From Anomaloglossus baeobatrachus (lineage: Eukaryota > Chordata > Amphibia > Anura > Aromobatidae): a stretch of DNA of 64,000 nt. Positions 20,669-33,488 of this stretch are shown piece by piece; within the stretch, counting starts at the first letter, position 1, and each line of letters opens with the position of its first letter. Both the position numbers and the translations under genes were made by a program. The notes under the pieces were generated by a model. The model saw only the letters and a list, made by a program, of their open reading frames with translations, was not told the origin of the DNA and did not search any database. The stretch is from the NCBI RefSeq assembly GCF_048569485.1, contig NC_134361.1:166139758-166203757 (forward strand), in the 5' to 3' direction.

Positions 20669-20797
20669 GAACTTGCTTTGGCAGCACATATACTTTGCTT
20701 TTGGCAGCACATTTACTAAACTTGGTACGATACAAAGAATATCAGCATGGCCCCTGCACAAGGATGACACGCAAATTCGTGAAGCGTTCCATATTTT
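20669..20797 (+). ncRNA. U6A, unit 2
   Basis: Same 129-bp structure as the unit 1 copy, with the duplicated 5' stem-loop and ACAAAGA. The internal stem-loop is canonical here (gcaaattcgtgaag), but the region before it reads cctgcacaagg for cctgcgcaagg. Probable pseudogene with an intact promoter. Confidence 0.85.
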
Positions 20798-20865
20798 GAC
20801 GCATTTATTAACCCAAATGTACTTTTTTTTCGTCAATTTTTGAGGTAAGAACATTTCTGGCCTTG

Positions 20866-23168
20866 TTAACCACTTCAAGCCATGGCCATTTTGCTTTATT
20901 TCCTTTTCGTTTTTCGTCCTCTTCTTCCAAAAGCCCTAACGTATTGATTTTTCCACGTGAGGGCCGTGTGTTGTACTTTTGAATGACATCACTCATTTTT
21001 TCCATATAATGTACTGGAAAATGGGGGAAAAAAATCCAAAAGTGGAGAAATTGTAATTTAAAAATGAAATTCCACAATGTAGGGGTTTTTTTTGCTTTTT
21101 TTCTGTCACCACGTTTACAATTTGGTAAAAGTGACCTGGCATTATGATGCCTCAGGCCGGTGCGAGTTCGTAGATACAAAACATGTATACTTTTACTTTT
21201 ATCTAAAGGGTGAAGAAAAAGCAGAAGTTTGTCCAAAAAAAAGAATAGCGCCTTGTCGCCATGTTCGGAGACCTGTAGCATTCTCATTGTTCGGGATCTG
21301 GGGCTCAGTGACGGCTTTTTTTTTTGCGTTTTGAGCTGATGTTTTTAATTATACCATATTTGTATATGATGTTTTGATCACCTGTTATTGCATTTTAGTG
21401 CCATGTTGCGATGACCAAAAACCATCATTTTGTCATCTGGAGTATTTTTTCTCGCTACACCTTGTACTAATCAGATTAATTGCTTTTATATTTTTATAGC
21501 CCAGGCATTTCTGAACTCAGCAATACCAAATATGTGTATTGTCGCACCCCGGGGCAGCCGAGCTGCTCGGATCCGGGCAATCCGTGGCTCGAGGGGTCCC
21601 AGATCCAGGGGCACGTTGATCAGTTTTTAAAAAAAATGGGAAAAATAATAAAAATAGTCCGACTACGCCACACGCGGTGTGCGGCCAGGGATGTCATGGC
21701 CACCGCTGCCGGTCTTCCCTGGGGGTGATGGATGGGGCAGCGTGGATGGTGAAGCCCTACGTGAGCAGAGCTTTTCCCCAGGGGTAGGTAGGGGTTAATG
21801 TGGAGGTGCAGTGAAATACCTCAGTCCAGACAGGGGAGTGCAGTTTGGTCGCTTTACTTACAGCTGGGTTCAGAATCTGGGGAGGTGCTGGATCCCAGGT
21901 GCGCCCAAGTCCTGTGTCCCTGTGCCAGCTGACCTGGTGCCACTCGCCCACCCATGCACTTGTGTGTGTGTGTGTGGGTCCTCCCTGGCGTGGAGCACTT
22001 GGAGGTCCTCCTGGTGTCTGGGTCCTGCCGCAGGCAGTTTGGACTATTTAAGGGAATATGTCCCGATCCACCCTTTGCTGCTTATGCCTCGGATGTTAAT
22101 GGTGGCAGATGAGTCCTGGAAACCCATCCACCTGGCAGAGTTAATAGACGGCTTGAAGTCCCGGTCTGTTCTCGGATCTGCACCCCATGCGTGCAAAGTA
22201 CTAGGAGCCCTGGATTTCCACTCCCACAGCATTTCACTGTCCCTGGAGCTTGACCCCTCGTTCTCCAGATACTTTCTCCCCTGAGTGGCTGCTGTTTCTA
22301 CTCAGGTCTTGGCGGGGTCTTTGCTACTTTCACTGTGTCTCAAGATTCCTTTGTCTTGACACCTTTACTGACAACTCATTCTCCTCCTTGCGACTGCTCA
22401 CTTTCACTCTCTCCAGCCAGCTACCTGACTTCTCCCACAATCCCCAGGCCATCCACTCCTCCCCCAGGTCTGATCTCTCCCTACCCAGTTGTCTGCCTGT
22501 TAGCTCACAGTGCCCAGTCCTGTCACCTGGTTCTATGGGAGTCTCCCGCCCTGGTTTTGGAGTGTATGTGTCCTGGTGTGCTGGTGTGTGTGTACTGACT
22601 GGCACAGTTATGTAGGACCCGAGCTGTTGCAGTGATGTTACCTTGTTTTGTGACACCTGGTTACCTCAGGGACGTCTCAATTTTTTGTTTTGTTTTTTAG
22701 TTTTTCAATTGTTTTGCTTTCAATGAGGCAAAAGGGGGGTGATTTGAGCTTTAGCTTTTATTTTTTCATATTTTACATAATTATTTATTTCTTTAATTTT
22801 TTTTTACTGATTTTACTAGTTGCCCTAGAGGACTTTATGACTGTACACTGCGATGGCTTTTCCTGTTCAGAGCGATGCTGCAGCATCACTCTGATCAGGA
22901 GAAATGCTGGTCTCCTGAGAGTGCTGGCGCTCTGTTGACTCTCACAGGAAGTGGTTCATGACAGCATCAGGAGTAATATTCTGACCCCGAGCTGTCATGG
23001 AAATACAACGGCGACCCGTGATCGCATCACAAGGCCACCGACGGTGGCGGGAGCAGAGTTTGACAGTGTGATCTAAAGAGTTAACACACGCACGTCTGCT
23101 GATCAGATCCGCCGGAGCCCATGGTTACCGCAGGGACACGACCAATGGCGTACTAGTGACGGGGTTAA
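20866..23168. mobile_element. piggyBac-type remnant 3' of U6A, unit 2
   Basis: Counterpart of 11525-13822; the left end reads TTAACCAC rather than TTAACCCC and the right end GGGGTTAA. Interrupted by the LTR-like fossil at 21540-22679. Confidence 0.62.
21540..22679 (-). mobile_element. Solo-LTR-like fossil, unit 2
   Basis: 1140 bp, same insertion point and TG...CA ends as the unit 1 copy at 12199-13334. Confidence 0.45.
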
Positions 23169-23714
23169 ATAAATAAATAAATAAATTACCGTCGTTAATT
23201 AAAAAGCTTGCATGGGTTCCCTGCTATGTTTTGTAACCAGCCAAGGAATAGCAGACAGCTAGGGCCTGATAGGCTGAGAAGGTCCATGGTTATTGGCTCG
23301 TCCAAGCCTAAAACTAGCAGCCTGCAGCTGCGGGAGAAGTGGAGCATCACACTAGATGCTTTAATTCTGACGCTTTGTCCGCCTCTTCCTGATTGCCATG
23401 GTGCAGTTGCAATCGGAGTAATGGTAGCTGGGGTTGACGTCAGCTGTGTAATGTCAGCTGGCAGCAAGCCCAGGGGATAGTAATGGAGAGGCGTCTATCA
23501 GGCACCCCTATTAAAAACCCAGTAATAAAAAAAGACAACATACACAATTTAACAAAATGATTTATTAAAATAAACACTTTCCACCATTCACTACTTTATT
23601 AAAACAAACAAAAAAAAATAGCAGGACCGCCGTAGTCCAAGGAATCCGCCATAGTCCACAAATGGGAACCTGAGAAAGATAAACAGAGAAAATAAAAACA
23701 AGAGACTGTCCCCT
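23169..23714 (+). repeat. Unit 2 spacer, dispersed repeat copy before the minisatellite
   Basis: Counterpart of 13823-14373, with a shorter taaa tract. No gene. Confidence 0.6.
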
Positions 23715-24650
23715 GTGAGCCACTGTATAGTATTAGTAGCCCCATGTACAAAAGTAATGCTTATCAATGAGCCCCTCTACAGTAGTAATGACCTGATGTA
23801 CAGTAGTAATGCCCCCTGTGTTCCCCAGTACATGAGTAATGCCTACTGTACAGTAATAATGCCCTCTGTGAGCCCCTGTACAATTATAATGCCCCTGTAC
23901 AGCAGTAATGTCCCATTGTACAGTAGTAATGCTCTCTGTGAGCTCCTGTACACTAGTAATGCCCCCATGTACAGCAGTAATGCCCTCATTCACAATAGTA
24001 ATGCCCCCTGTACAATAGTAGTGCCCCCTTGTGCAGTAGTAATGCCCCATGATCAGTAGTAATGCCCACTTGTGACCCCATGTACAGTAGTAATGCCCCC
24101 TGTACAGTAGTTATGCCCCCTGTACAGTAGTTATGCCCCCTGTACAGTAGTAATGCCCCCTGTACAGTAGTAATGCCCCCTGCACAGTAGTAATGCACCC
24201 TGTACAGTAGTTATGCCCCCTGGACAGTAGTTATGCCCCCTGGACAGTAGTTATGCCCCCTGGACAGTAGTAATGCCCCCTGTAGAATAGCAATGCCCCC
24301 AAGATCAGTAGTAATGCCCACCTTTGACCCCATGTACAGTAGTAATGCTCCGTTGTGCAGTAGTAATTTCCCCTGTGAGCCCCACTACAGTAATAATGCC
24401 CCCCTGTACAGTAGTATTGCCCAACTGTCACCCCCATGTACAAAAATAATGCCCCCTTGTACAGTAGTATTGCCCCCTGTGAGGAGCCTCTGTACAATAC
24501 TAATACCTCCTGTACAGTAGTAATGCCTCTTGTGAGCCCCTGTAAAATTGGAATGCCCCCTGTGCAGTAGTAATGCCCCATGTACCTTAGTAATTCCCCC
24601 GTGTGGCCCTGTACAATAGTAATGCCCGTTGTACAGTAGGAAATAGGCCC
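23715..24650 (+). repeat. 20-bp minisatellite upstream of U6B, unit 2
   Basis: Same repeat as 14374-15310 with a different internal arrangement; copies with agtagttatg are more frequent here (24105-24260). Confidence 0.9.
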
Positions 24651-24656
24651 CATGTT

Positions 24657-24856
24657 CTCCCAGGATCCTGTGCAGCGGCGTGGATCTCATTTGCATATTA
24701 ATTAGTGACAAATTATTACCTATTTTTTCCCTGATTACTTTTATTACACTTTAACTGCAACATTCATAGAATGCTACCTAAAACCTTTCAAAATGAACTC
24801 ATTTAAAAATTAATCTCCCTAAGTTCAAATATTTACTTTTATAGGACTATATATAG
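24657..24856 (+). promoter_or_regulatory. U6B promoter, unit 2
   Basis: SPH-like site 24657-24674, intact octamer ATTTGCAT 24689-24696, PSE-like ctccctaagttcaaatattt 24815-24834 and TATATATAG 24848-24856 (-31). Confidence 0.88.
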
Positions 24857-24878
24857 CGGACACGTCAGATGGCAGTTT

Positions 24879-24984
24879 GTGCTCGCTTTGGCAGCACATA
24901 TGCTGAAATTGGAACGATACAGAGAAGATTAGCATGGCCCCTGCGCAAGGATGACACGTATAATCGTGAAGCGTTCCACATTTT
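24879..24984 (+). ncRNA. RNU6: U6B: variant U6 snRNA, unit 2
   Basis: 106 bp. Same internal changes as unit 1, but the 5' stem-loop is of the other subtype: C6 is canonical and the tetraloop is TTTG instead of TTCG (gtgctcgctttggcagcac). ACAGAGA, AGC and the bulged U are intact. With all four promoter elements intact, this is one of the best candidates for a transcribed gene. Confidence 0.94.
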
Positions 24985-25855
24985 CACGCATTTCTCAACC
25001 CCAAGTTTTTGTTCCCCTCATCTCCCAACATTTCTGGCCTTGTTAACCCCTTACGTTTTTTCGCTTTTCCTCTCCTTCTTATTCCAAAAACCATAGCGTT
25101 TTTTTATTTTTTCGGCAATATAGCTATGTTTGGGCTTGTTTTTTGAGGGAAAACTTGACCTTAATACTAATAATTTATAAATGTATTCATTTATATAGCG
25201 CTATTAATTCCACAGCACTTTACATACATCAGGAACACTGTCCCCATTGGGGCTCACAATCTAGAGTCCCTATCTGTATGTCTTTGGAGTGTGGGAGGAA
25301 ACCAGAGTACCCAGAGGAAACCCACGCAAACACAGGGAGAACATACAAATTCCTTGCAGATAGTGTTCTTGGTGGGTTTTGAACACAGGACCCCAGTGCT
25401 GCAAGACTGCAGTGCTAACCACTGAGCCACCGTGCTGCCCGTGACTGACATCATTGATTTTACATTTTTTTTTATTTTATAAAGTAGTGGAAAATGGTAA
25501 AAAAAAATTCCAAGTTCGGTGAAATTGCTAACAAAGTGCAAGTCCGCATTGTTTTGGGGGTTTTTTACTTTCCATGTTCACCATATGGTAAATCAGACTT
25601 CGCAGCATGATTGCCCAGGTCAGTACGAGTTCTTAGATACCAAACATGTATAATTTTTTTTTTATTTAAATGGTCAAAAAAAATTCAGAAATATGTAAAA
25701 AACAAATAAATCTACCTTTTCGCGATATTTTCCAGGACCGTAATGTTTTTATTTTTTGGGGATCTGGGACTATGGGAAGGCTTATTTTTTGGGCCCTGAG
25801 CTGACTTTTTACTGATAAAACCGGGGGTAGATATGTGTTTTATTACAATTTAGGC
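24985..25855 (+). repeat. U6B 3' flank, unit 2
   Basis: Counterpart of 15648-16505, slightly longer because it retains cagcatgattgcccaggtca near 25590. Contains the SINE at 25160-25441. No gene. Confidence 0.58.
25160..25441 (-). mobile_element. V-SINE-type SINE, unit 2
   Basis: Orthologous by position to 15823-16103; tgac flanks kept. Confidence 0.82.
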
Positions 25856-26448
25856 TATGTGCACACGTAAAGTATTTTGTGCAGCTCCACTTCTGCATCT
25901 TTTTGCAGGAAAACACGTTTTTGTACAAGGTTGTGCACTTGCACTACATCGGATTCCCTGGACTACGTCAGACCTGCCTGGGTTTTTATTTTAAATATAT
26001 TGGTGAACCAGGGAAAGAGTTGGAGAGTGGGGTTTTTTCAAATAAACTATTTGTGTGTTTTTTCTTTTTACTTATCGGGTTAATAATGGGGGTGATTGAT
26101 TGACGCCTCTTCATTAATAACTCCTAGACTTGATGACAGCTGACATTACAAAGCTGACATCAACCCCAAAAATATATTACCCTGATAGCCACCGCACCAG
26201 GGCAATCGAGAAGAGTCAAGCAAAGCTCCAGAATTGGCGCATCTAATGTGGTGCAGAAATTCTGGAGTGGCTGCGGGCTGCTATTTTTAGGTTGGGAAGG
26301 GCCAAATAACCATGGGCCTTCGCAGCCTGATAATATCAGCCCCCTGCTTTCTGCTTTACCTTGACTGATTATCAAAAATAGGGGGAATCCCACGTAATAT
26401 TTTAAAATTATTTATTTATTTATTAGGTTAAACAAGACTAAAAACATT
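25856..26448. repeat. Unit 2 spacer, inverted dispersed repeat
   Basis: Counterpart of 16506-17130 up to the point where the 2.9-kb insertion splits the spacer at aaacatt. No gene. Confidence 0.55.
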
Positions 26449-28039
26449 AGAAAAAAAACAAAGAGAAAATTGCATGAAAAATACCCTGACTATAAATAAA
26501 TAAATTGCAAGTGCTAAATAACAGGGTACTTAGTGTATACATTTTTGCAAAAAGGTAAAAAGCTGTCTCACCTCGTCAAGGTGTACCCATCTGAGACAGT
26601 CCCTAACCTACTGAAGTTAAAAACATTATCAATACCTGACTTGTGTCATGTCAAACTCCAATATGAATGGTGGCAAGTGGTCAGCTGTGTCCCAGATTAA
26701 ATACACAGTGAAGTGAGACGCAATTAGGCTATGTGCACACGGTGCGTTTTTCTCGGCGTTTTTGCGCGTTTTTCGGGTGCGTTTTTGGCCTCAAAACTGC
26801 ATGACTTTGCTTCCCCAGCAAAGTCTATGAGTTTTCATTTTTGCTGTCCCCACACAGCGTTTTTTTTCAGCTGCGTTTTTGTGGTGACCACAAAAACGCA
26901 GCATGTCAATTATTCCCGCGTTTTTCACTGCGCTTTTCATCCATTGAGTTCAATGGGATGTTGAAAGACGCAATGAGAAACGCAAATAGCTGCGTTTTGG
27001 TGCGTTTCTAAGACCAAAAACGCAGCTATAAGCGCAGGAGGTGGGTAGTAAAGTGACGTGTACAGGAAGAGGATTCCTTCTGTCAGTATAGACAGAAGCA
27101 TGAATCCTCCCGGTACCGTCACCGCCGCGTCCATCTCCCGTCCTGTGCATGTATGCTGCCGTGCGGCGCCATGTACAGGCAGGAGGTGGAAGCGGCTGCG
27201 AAAACAAAAGTTAACAGTAGAATAAAAAAAAAAAAGTTATACTCACCTGTCTGCAGCCTCGCGGTGCCATGCCCGCTCCCAGCTCCTGTCACGGTATCGC
27301 CGCTCCCGCTCCGGCTGTGTGCAGTCTCCCCGGGGCAGGACCTTGCTTGCAGGACCTGGCGATGGATCACCTGATGCAGTCACCTGACGCATCAGCTGAT
27401 CGAGTCTCGGGCTGACGCGGGCGCCCGGCCGGTATCAGCGGATGCGTCAGGAGACTTCATCCCTGATTACCGGCAGCTGCTGCAGCGATCGGACAGGATC
27501 AGACTCCCGCCCCATCGCTCCGGGAGCTGCCGGTAATTCAGCACATAAGTGAGTATTATTTTTTTTTTTTTTCTACTGATGCATCAGCTGATTGTATAAT
27601 CGGCTTTTATACAATCAGCTGATGTGTGATGGGATTCACATCCTTTAACCTGACACATCATCTGATCGCTTTGCCTTCCAGCAAACCGATCAGATGATAT
27701 TGGATCCGGATTGGACGGCGCGGGACCCTGACCCAGGATTACTGCGGAGGGGGGTTTATTTCAATAAAGATGGAGTCACTAATTGTGTTGTGTTTTATTT
27801 CTAATAAAAATATTTTTCTGTGTTGTGTTTTTTTTTTATCTTTACTAGAAATTCATGGTGGCCATGTCTAATATTGGCGTGACACCATGAATTTCGGGCT
27901 TAGGGCTAGCTGATAATATACAGCTAGCCCTAACTCCATTATTACCTGGCTAGCCACCCGGCATCAGGGCAGCCGGAAGAGTTGGATACAGCGCCAGAAG
28001 ATGGCGCTTCTATGAAAGCGCCATTTTCTGGGGTGGCTG

Positions 28040-28330
28040 CGGGACTGCAATTCACAGCGGGGGTGCCCAGAAAGCATGGGCACCCTGCACTGTGGATTCC
28101 AATCCCCAGCTGCCTAGTTGTACCCGGCTGGACTCAAAAATGGGGCGAAGCTCACGTCATTTTTTTTTTTAAATTATTTCATGAAATTCATGAAATAATT
28201 TAAAAAAAAGGGCTTCCCTATATTTTTGGTTCCCAGCCGGGTACAAATAGGCAGCTGGGGGTTGGGGGCAGCCCGTACCTGCCTGCTGTACCCGGCTAGC
28301 ATACAATAATATGGCGAAGCCCACATCATT
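28040..28330. repeat. Inverted repeat with perfect hairpin core
   Basis: The core aaattatttcatgaa (15 bp) is mirrored by ttcatgaaataattt around a single base near 28184, extended by T and A runs. Outside it, ctgcctagttgtacccggct and its approximate complement (near 28240) continue the inverted repeat for about 60 bp more per arm. It lies within the Harbinger-type element. Confidence 0.75.
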
Positions 28331-28359
28331 TTTTTTTTGGGGGGGGGCAAAGAAATCCT

Positions 28360-28615
28360 GCATACAGTCCTGGAAGGAGGATGCTGAGCCTTGTAGTTCG
28401 ACAGCTGCTGTCTGCTCTCCTGCATACACTATTGGATGGAGGATTCTGAGCCTTGTAGTTCGACAGCTGCTGTCTGCTCTCTTGCATACACTATTGGATG
28501 GAGGATTCTGAGCCTTGTAGTTCGACAGCTGCTGTCTGCGCTCCTGCATACACTATTGGATCGAGGATGCTGAGCCTTGTAGTTCTGCAGCTGTCTGCTC
28601 TTCTGCATACACTAG
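28360..28615. repeat. Four tandem copies of a 63-bp repeat
   Basis: ctgagccttgtagttcgaca recurs at about 28384, 28447, 28510 and 28570 (the last shortened). Internal to the Harbinger-type element. Confidence 0.85.
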
Positions 28616-29366
28616 TGGAGAATGAAGAACACATTGAAGAAGGAAATGGCAGGTGCGTTTTTGTGCGTTTTTAGCGGCCAAAAATGCACAAAAACGCAGC
28701 GTCAAAAAAACGCAGCGTGTGCACATAGCCTTAGTTGTTCAGTCTCAGTATTAGGAGGGCTGCGCCCCTAACTTGCAAAAAAGCAAGATAACATACAAAA
28801 AACACAAAAAAACTGAGCTGAAACAATGTTCAGTAAACATGCAACATTAAGCATGTGAATTGCAGCCTTAAGACTAGAAAAAAAACAAAGAGAAAATTGC
28901 ATGAAAAATACCCTGACTATAAATAAATAAATTGCAAGTGCTAAATAACAGGGTACTTAGTGTATACATTTTTGCAAAAAGGTAAAAAGCTGTCTCACCT
29001 CGTCAAGGTGTACCCATCTGAGACAGTCCCTAACCTACTGAAGTTAAAAACATTATCAATACCTGACTTGTGTCATGTCAAACTCCAATATGAATGGTGG
29101 CAAGTGGTCAGCTGTGTCCCAGATTAAATACACAGTGAAGTGAGACGCAATTAGTTGATCAGTCTCAGTATTAGGAGGGCTGCGCCCCCAACTTGCAAAA
29201 AAGCAAGATAACATACAAAAAACACAAAAAAACTGAGCTGAAACAATGTTCAGTAAACATGCAACATTAAGCATGTGAATTGCAGCCTTAAGACTAGAAA
29301 AAAACCAAAGAGAAAATTGCATGAAAAATACCCTGACTATAAATAAATAAATTGCAAGTGCTAAAT

Positions 29367-29964
29367 AAACATTGTTTAGTGCCACGTGAAAGGCTCTAAA
29401 TGGTGCAAATGTATAATATGTAGGGGGTTGTGACATTATATATCTGTAGGATAGCAATCTATTTTGTCTAAAATATTTCTATCATCTATCTAGCTTTATC
29501 TTTTATATTTTTATTTTATATTTGTACATGTGTTTTTTGTGTATTTTTAGATGTTGAATTCTTTGCTTTTGACAAAATTCTGTTTTCTCTGCTGTCTTTA
29601 TTTCAACAAACTTTATTATTAAGACAAAAACACGTCAAAACTGCATCAAAACACATGTAACAAAAATGCAAGGCAAAAGCGCAAATAAACTAAGGTACTG
29701 AATTGGTGCAGAAATTCTGCAGTGTCAAAAACTCAACAAACACTAGTCATGGGAACCCTGGGGTATGTGCACACATTAGTATTTGGTGCAGTCATTTCTG
29801 CACCATTTCTGCATCTCTTGGCAGGAAAAACGCAGCAGAAAAAAACCCCGTTTCCGATATGTTTCTCTGGTGTTTTTGGACAGCAATTGCTATAGAGATA
29901 GATAATAGATATAGAAAAGACAGTACACGGACAAATAAACATATAATTACACAACCTCCAGACA
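29367..29964. repeat. Unit 2 spacer before the Helitron
   Basis: Resumes the sequence found at 17131-17708. AT-rich, no gene. Confidence 0.5.
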
Positions 29965-30007
29965 TCTAATATATAAAGCTGAATGTGTGTATGTATGTGT
30001 GTTTGTG

Positions 30008-32022
30008 CAGTGGCGTAACTAGAGTTTGATGGGCCCCGGTGCAAAGTTCAGACCTGGGCCTCCCCTCCACGTACACCGACACTTAGGGTACGGGATAATG
30101 ACACTGACACTCGGGGTACAGGATAATGATGCTGACACTTGGCTCTTACCCACAGCACCCACCTTTCCCATTATCTGAAATCCCTTTATCAGTACCCAGC
30201 TTTCCTATGTTCTGATATCCATCTTGTCCTCGGCACACTGCTTCCCCATGCTCTGCTATACATCTTTCCCTCAGCACCCAGCTTTCCCATATCAGAGCAT
30301 GGGAAAGCTGGGTGCTGAGAAATGATATATAGCAGAGCATGTGAAAGCTGGGTGCTGAGAGAAGATGTATAGCAGAGCATGGGAAAGCTGGGTGCTGAGG
30401 GAAAAGAGCCTTTTTCCCTGAGCACTAAACGTTCCCATCCCCTGCTTGTATCTTTGTCCCCCCTTGTATATAGTTCTCCAAATACAATAATGGCACCCAC
30501 ATAGCCTTCCATATAGTATAAAGGGTCCCACATAACCCTTCATATATTAGAATACCCTTCCATAGTCCTCCATGTATTATAATTCACCCCATAGTACTCA
30601 ATATATAATACTGCACCACATAGTCCTCCATATATTATAATGCACCCCCATAATCCTCCATGTATAAAGTAGCCTTTTAATTATCATGAATTTCTCATAG
30701 TTCTCTACGTATTATAATTCACCCCATATTTCTCCATATATTATACTGCACCACATAGTCCCCAATGTTTTATAATGCACCCCCATAGTCCATGTATAAG
30801 GTAGCCTCCATAGTCCTCCATATATTATAATGTAGCCCCCATAATCCTATATGTATTATAACGCAACCCCATAAAACTTCATATTGCATTATGCAGCCCC
30901 ATATTCCATTTATAAGGTGTCCTTCATTTTGTATTATGCAGCCCCCCAGACCTCCATATATAATAATGCAGCCAGACTCTCCATGCCTCCATGTATAATA
31001 ATGCAGTCAGCCTCTCCATGCCTCCATGTATAATAATGCAGTCAGCCTCCTCAGGCCTCCATGTATAATGTAGCAGCCAGCCTCTCCAGGCCTCCATGTA
31101 TAACAATGCACCCAGCCTCCTCTGGCCTCCATGTATAATGCAGTATCTCCAGGCCTCCACGTATGATGCAGTATCTCCAGGCCTCAATGTATAATGCAGT
31201 ATCTCCAGGCCTCCATGTATAATGCAGCCTCTCCAGGCCTCCCTGTATAATACAGCCTCTCCAGGCCTCCATGTATAATAATGCAGCCTCCCCAGACCTC
31301 CATGTATAATAATGCAGCCTCCCCAGACCTCCATGTATAATAATGCAGCCTCCCCAGACCTCCATGTATAATAATGCAGCCTCCCCAGACCTCCATGTAT
31401 AAAGCAACCTCCTCAGACCTCCATGTAGAAAGCAGCCTCTCCAGGCCTCCATATATAATGCAGCCTCCTCAGACTCCATGTATAAAGCAGCCTCTCCAGG
31501 CCTCCATGTATAATAATGCAGCTTCCCCAGAACTGCCTTCCCAAGCCTCTGGCCACCGTTTACTCACTTATATTAGAAAAAAAAAACAAAAACAACAAGT
31601 ACTCACCTTCTCTCTTCCTTCCACCGCTGCTGTCCTCCCCGCTGCTCATTCTCCCGGTGCTGCGGTAGGCGTCCTCCCATCCTGCACTCTGTGCACTCAG
31701 CACAGCAGTCGCTCGGGAGTGACGTCACCGCACAGGGGGAGAATGGTGATGCATAGCGCGGCACCGGCCGGTGACGGGGGAGACGCCGCAGCCGCTGACA
31801 CCAGGTAGGGGGCCCTGGTGCCACCGCTGACACCAGGCAGGGGGGCCCGGTGTCAGCGGTGGCAGCGGGTCAAATAGAGGCCGCGTGGTCTGTGACAGAT
31901 CAGTGCGGCTCCTCTCACACTGACAGGAGCTGGCTGCTGATCTGCCTGGCAGCCGCCGGGCCCCTGACCTCCCGGTCCTGGTCGCGATCGCGACCGCTGC
32001 GACCGTGGTAGTTACGCCACTT
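30008..32022. mobile_element. hAT-type non-autonomous element in Helitron 2
   Basis: Ends CAGTGGCGTAACTA ... TAGTTACGCCACTT with an 8-bp target duplication TGTTTGTG (30000-30007, 32023-32030), the hAT signature. It contains stem-loop-forming repeats of aaagctgggtgctgag (30180-30400), decayed tatattataatgca repeats and a 31-bp minisatellite (30920-31520). It is homologous to 34521-37710 in opposite orientation. No transposase. Confidence 0.88.
30920..31520. repeat. 31-bp minisatellite in the hAT element
   Basis: Units of the type ctccatgtataataatgcag followed by cctccccagac, with shorter variants. Open frames across it (for example 31051-31479 minus) are period artefacts. Confidence 0.85.
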
Positions 32023-32770
32023 TGTTTGTGTGTGTATGTCCGGGATTGGCATCTGCACCGTCACAGCTACAGTCACAAAATTTTGCACACTCACACGTCT
32101 GGACCCCCAGAGCGTCATAGGCTATGTTGTGAGGCGAAATTTTAACCCTGCGCGTTCCAATTTACCAATCAATTTTGCCCTTATCTACATAATGGGGAAA
32201 AAGTGAAACAAAAAGTGTATCCGCACCATCGCATTTACAATCACAAAATTTTGCACAGACACCTCATGTGACCCAGGGAACGTCGTAGACTATGTTTTGA
32301 CAGGAAAATCTAACCCCGCGCTTTACAGTTACTCTCTGAAAAACATGCCTTCATTAAAGTAAATGGAGCCTGGAACTTCAGGTTATTAGTAGCAGCTGGT
32401 TGCTACAGGAACAAAAGACATTCATAGTATAAGAAGCGTATATGTGATGTATATGTGATGTATAATAAGATGTCAGTGGGGAGATGGATAGAGAGAGACA
32501 GAGAGAGAATCAGACAGAGACAGACAGGGAAAGAGACAGAGAGATAGAGACAGACAGGGAAAGAGACAGACAGAGACAAACGGTGAAAGAGACAGACAGA
32601 GACAGACGGGGAAAAGGAGAGATAGACCTGGAAAGAGACAGACCTGGAAAGAGACAGACCTGGAAAGAGACAGATATTAACAACACATATCTCAAACTTG
32701 GAGCCATAAATATAAACATCAAACCGGCCGGAATGAGGCGGGAAGGGTGTCAGCACTACTCAGAGTACTA

Positions 32771-32938
32771 ATCAAACACAGGAGAAACAAGAGTAAAGTG
32801 CAATATCCATACTTAATTAAGACAAACACAACAAGGAGTGATTAAAAGAAGAGTATACTACCAAACCAATAGGGATGCAATGACAATAGTCCCTTTATCA
32901 TAAAAAATTACAGTCCATGATATTACATAGGAGTCTAA
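32771..32938 (-). repeat. Inverted copy of the PLE 3' terminus
   Basis: 168 bp nearly identical to the reverse complement of 8875-9043 and of the end at 37711-37872. It starts at the element's very last base (tcaaacacaggagaaacaag). Penelope-like elements are known to carry inverted terminal pieces. Confidence 0.85.
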
Positions 32939-33029
32939 GCTAGTGATGAGCGAGTATGCTTGTTACTACTCGGTACTCGCACGAGTATCACTGTACTCGG
33001 GCTACTCGGCGGGTACCGAGTAATCTCGG
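32939..33029. repeat. MITE-like fragment (tagtgatgagcgagta)
   Basis: tagtgatgagcgagtatgct followed by repeated actcgg and tactcg motifs resembles the terminus of a MITE common in frog genomes, from memory. It sits at the junction between the inverted PLE end and the Gypsy fragment. Confidence 0.4.
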
Positions 33030-33488
33030 TTCTAAAGGCCTGCAGGAATTCCTGGATGTTAGTAGTTATAGGGTCCTCCTTCTCCCACAAGGGGTTCATC
33101 CAGGCCAGTGCCTAACCTTCTAGATGGGACATCACAAACGCCACCTTGGTCGGAGGCAAACAGATGCGGAAGCAGCTTAACGTGGAGGGAGCACTGATTC
33201 AAGAATCCTCTGCAGGTCTTAGGATCTCCGGCATATCGGGGTGGAGAGCCCAAGCGGAGTTTAGAGGCTTCCGAGGAAGCTGCCACGGGAACTGCGGCCG
33301 TGGACTGTGCTAGTGAAGACTGAGATGCCAGGGACGTGGCGGTTGCTTGCAGCGTATTCAGGCGGGTGTCCACCAAGGACATGAAGGCCAGCATGCGGAA
33401 CTGGGTCTCGCGCTGTCGTCCGAGTTCCTGCTGCAATCCGGCCAGCTGGGACGCTAGTGCTTCGGCGGGATCCATGGCCTGTTCTTAC
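33030..33488 (-). pseudogene. Gypsy gag fragment
   Basis: Homologous to about 7341-7806, the start of gag next to the 5' LTR (MDPAEALASQLAGLQQELGR). A fossil fragment. Confidence 0.9.

Larger units (their letters stand above)
26727..28730. mobile_element. Harbinger-type non-autonomous element (MITE-like), 2.0 kb
   Basis: Terminal inverted repeats GGCTATGTGCACACG ... CGTGTGCACATAGCC with TTA on both sides (26724-26726, 28731-28733), as expected for the TWA target of PIF/Harbinger. The uninserted site caattagttg is preserved at 29149-29158. Subterminal regions are full of tgcgtttttg and cgcaaaaacg motifs. Internally there is an inverted repeat centred at 28184 and four 63-bp tandem repeats at 28360-28610. 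No transposase frame. Confidence 0.75.
26449..29366. mobile_element. Unclassified insertion made of 420-bp tandem repeats, unit 2
   Basis: Absent from units 1, 3 and 4, where the spacer reads straight through aaaacattgtttag. The flanks carry aaacatt at 26442-26448 and 29367-29373, a likely 7-bp target duplication. The insert consists of a 420-bp unit: copy 1 is 26449-26726 plus 28734-28875, split by a Harbinger-type MITE; copy 2 is 28876-29295; copy 3 is partial, 29296-29366. The unit contains tgtctcacctcgtcaaggtg and a near-palindrome with tctgagaca. No coding potential; I do not recognise the family. Confidence 0.7.
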
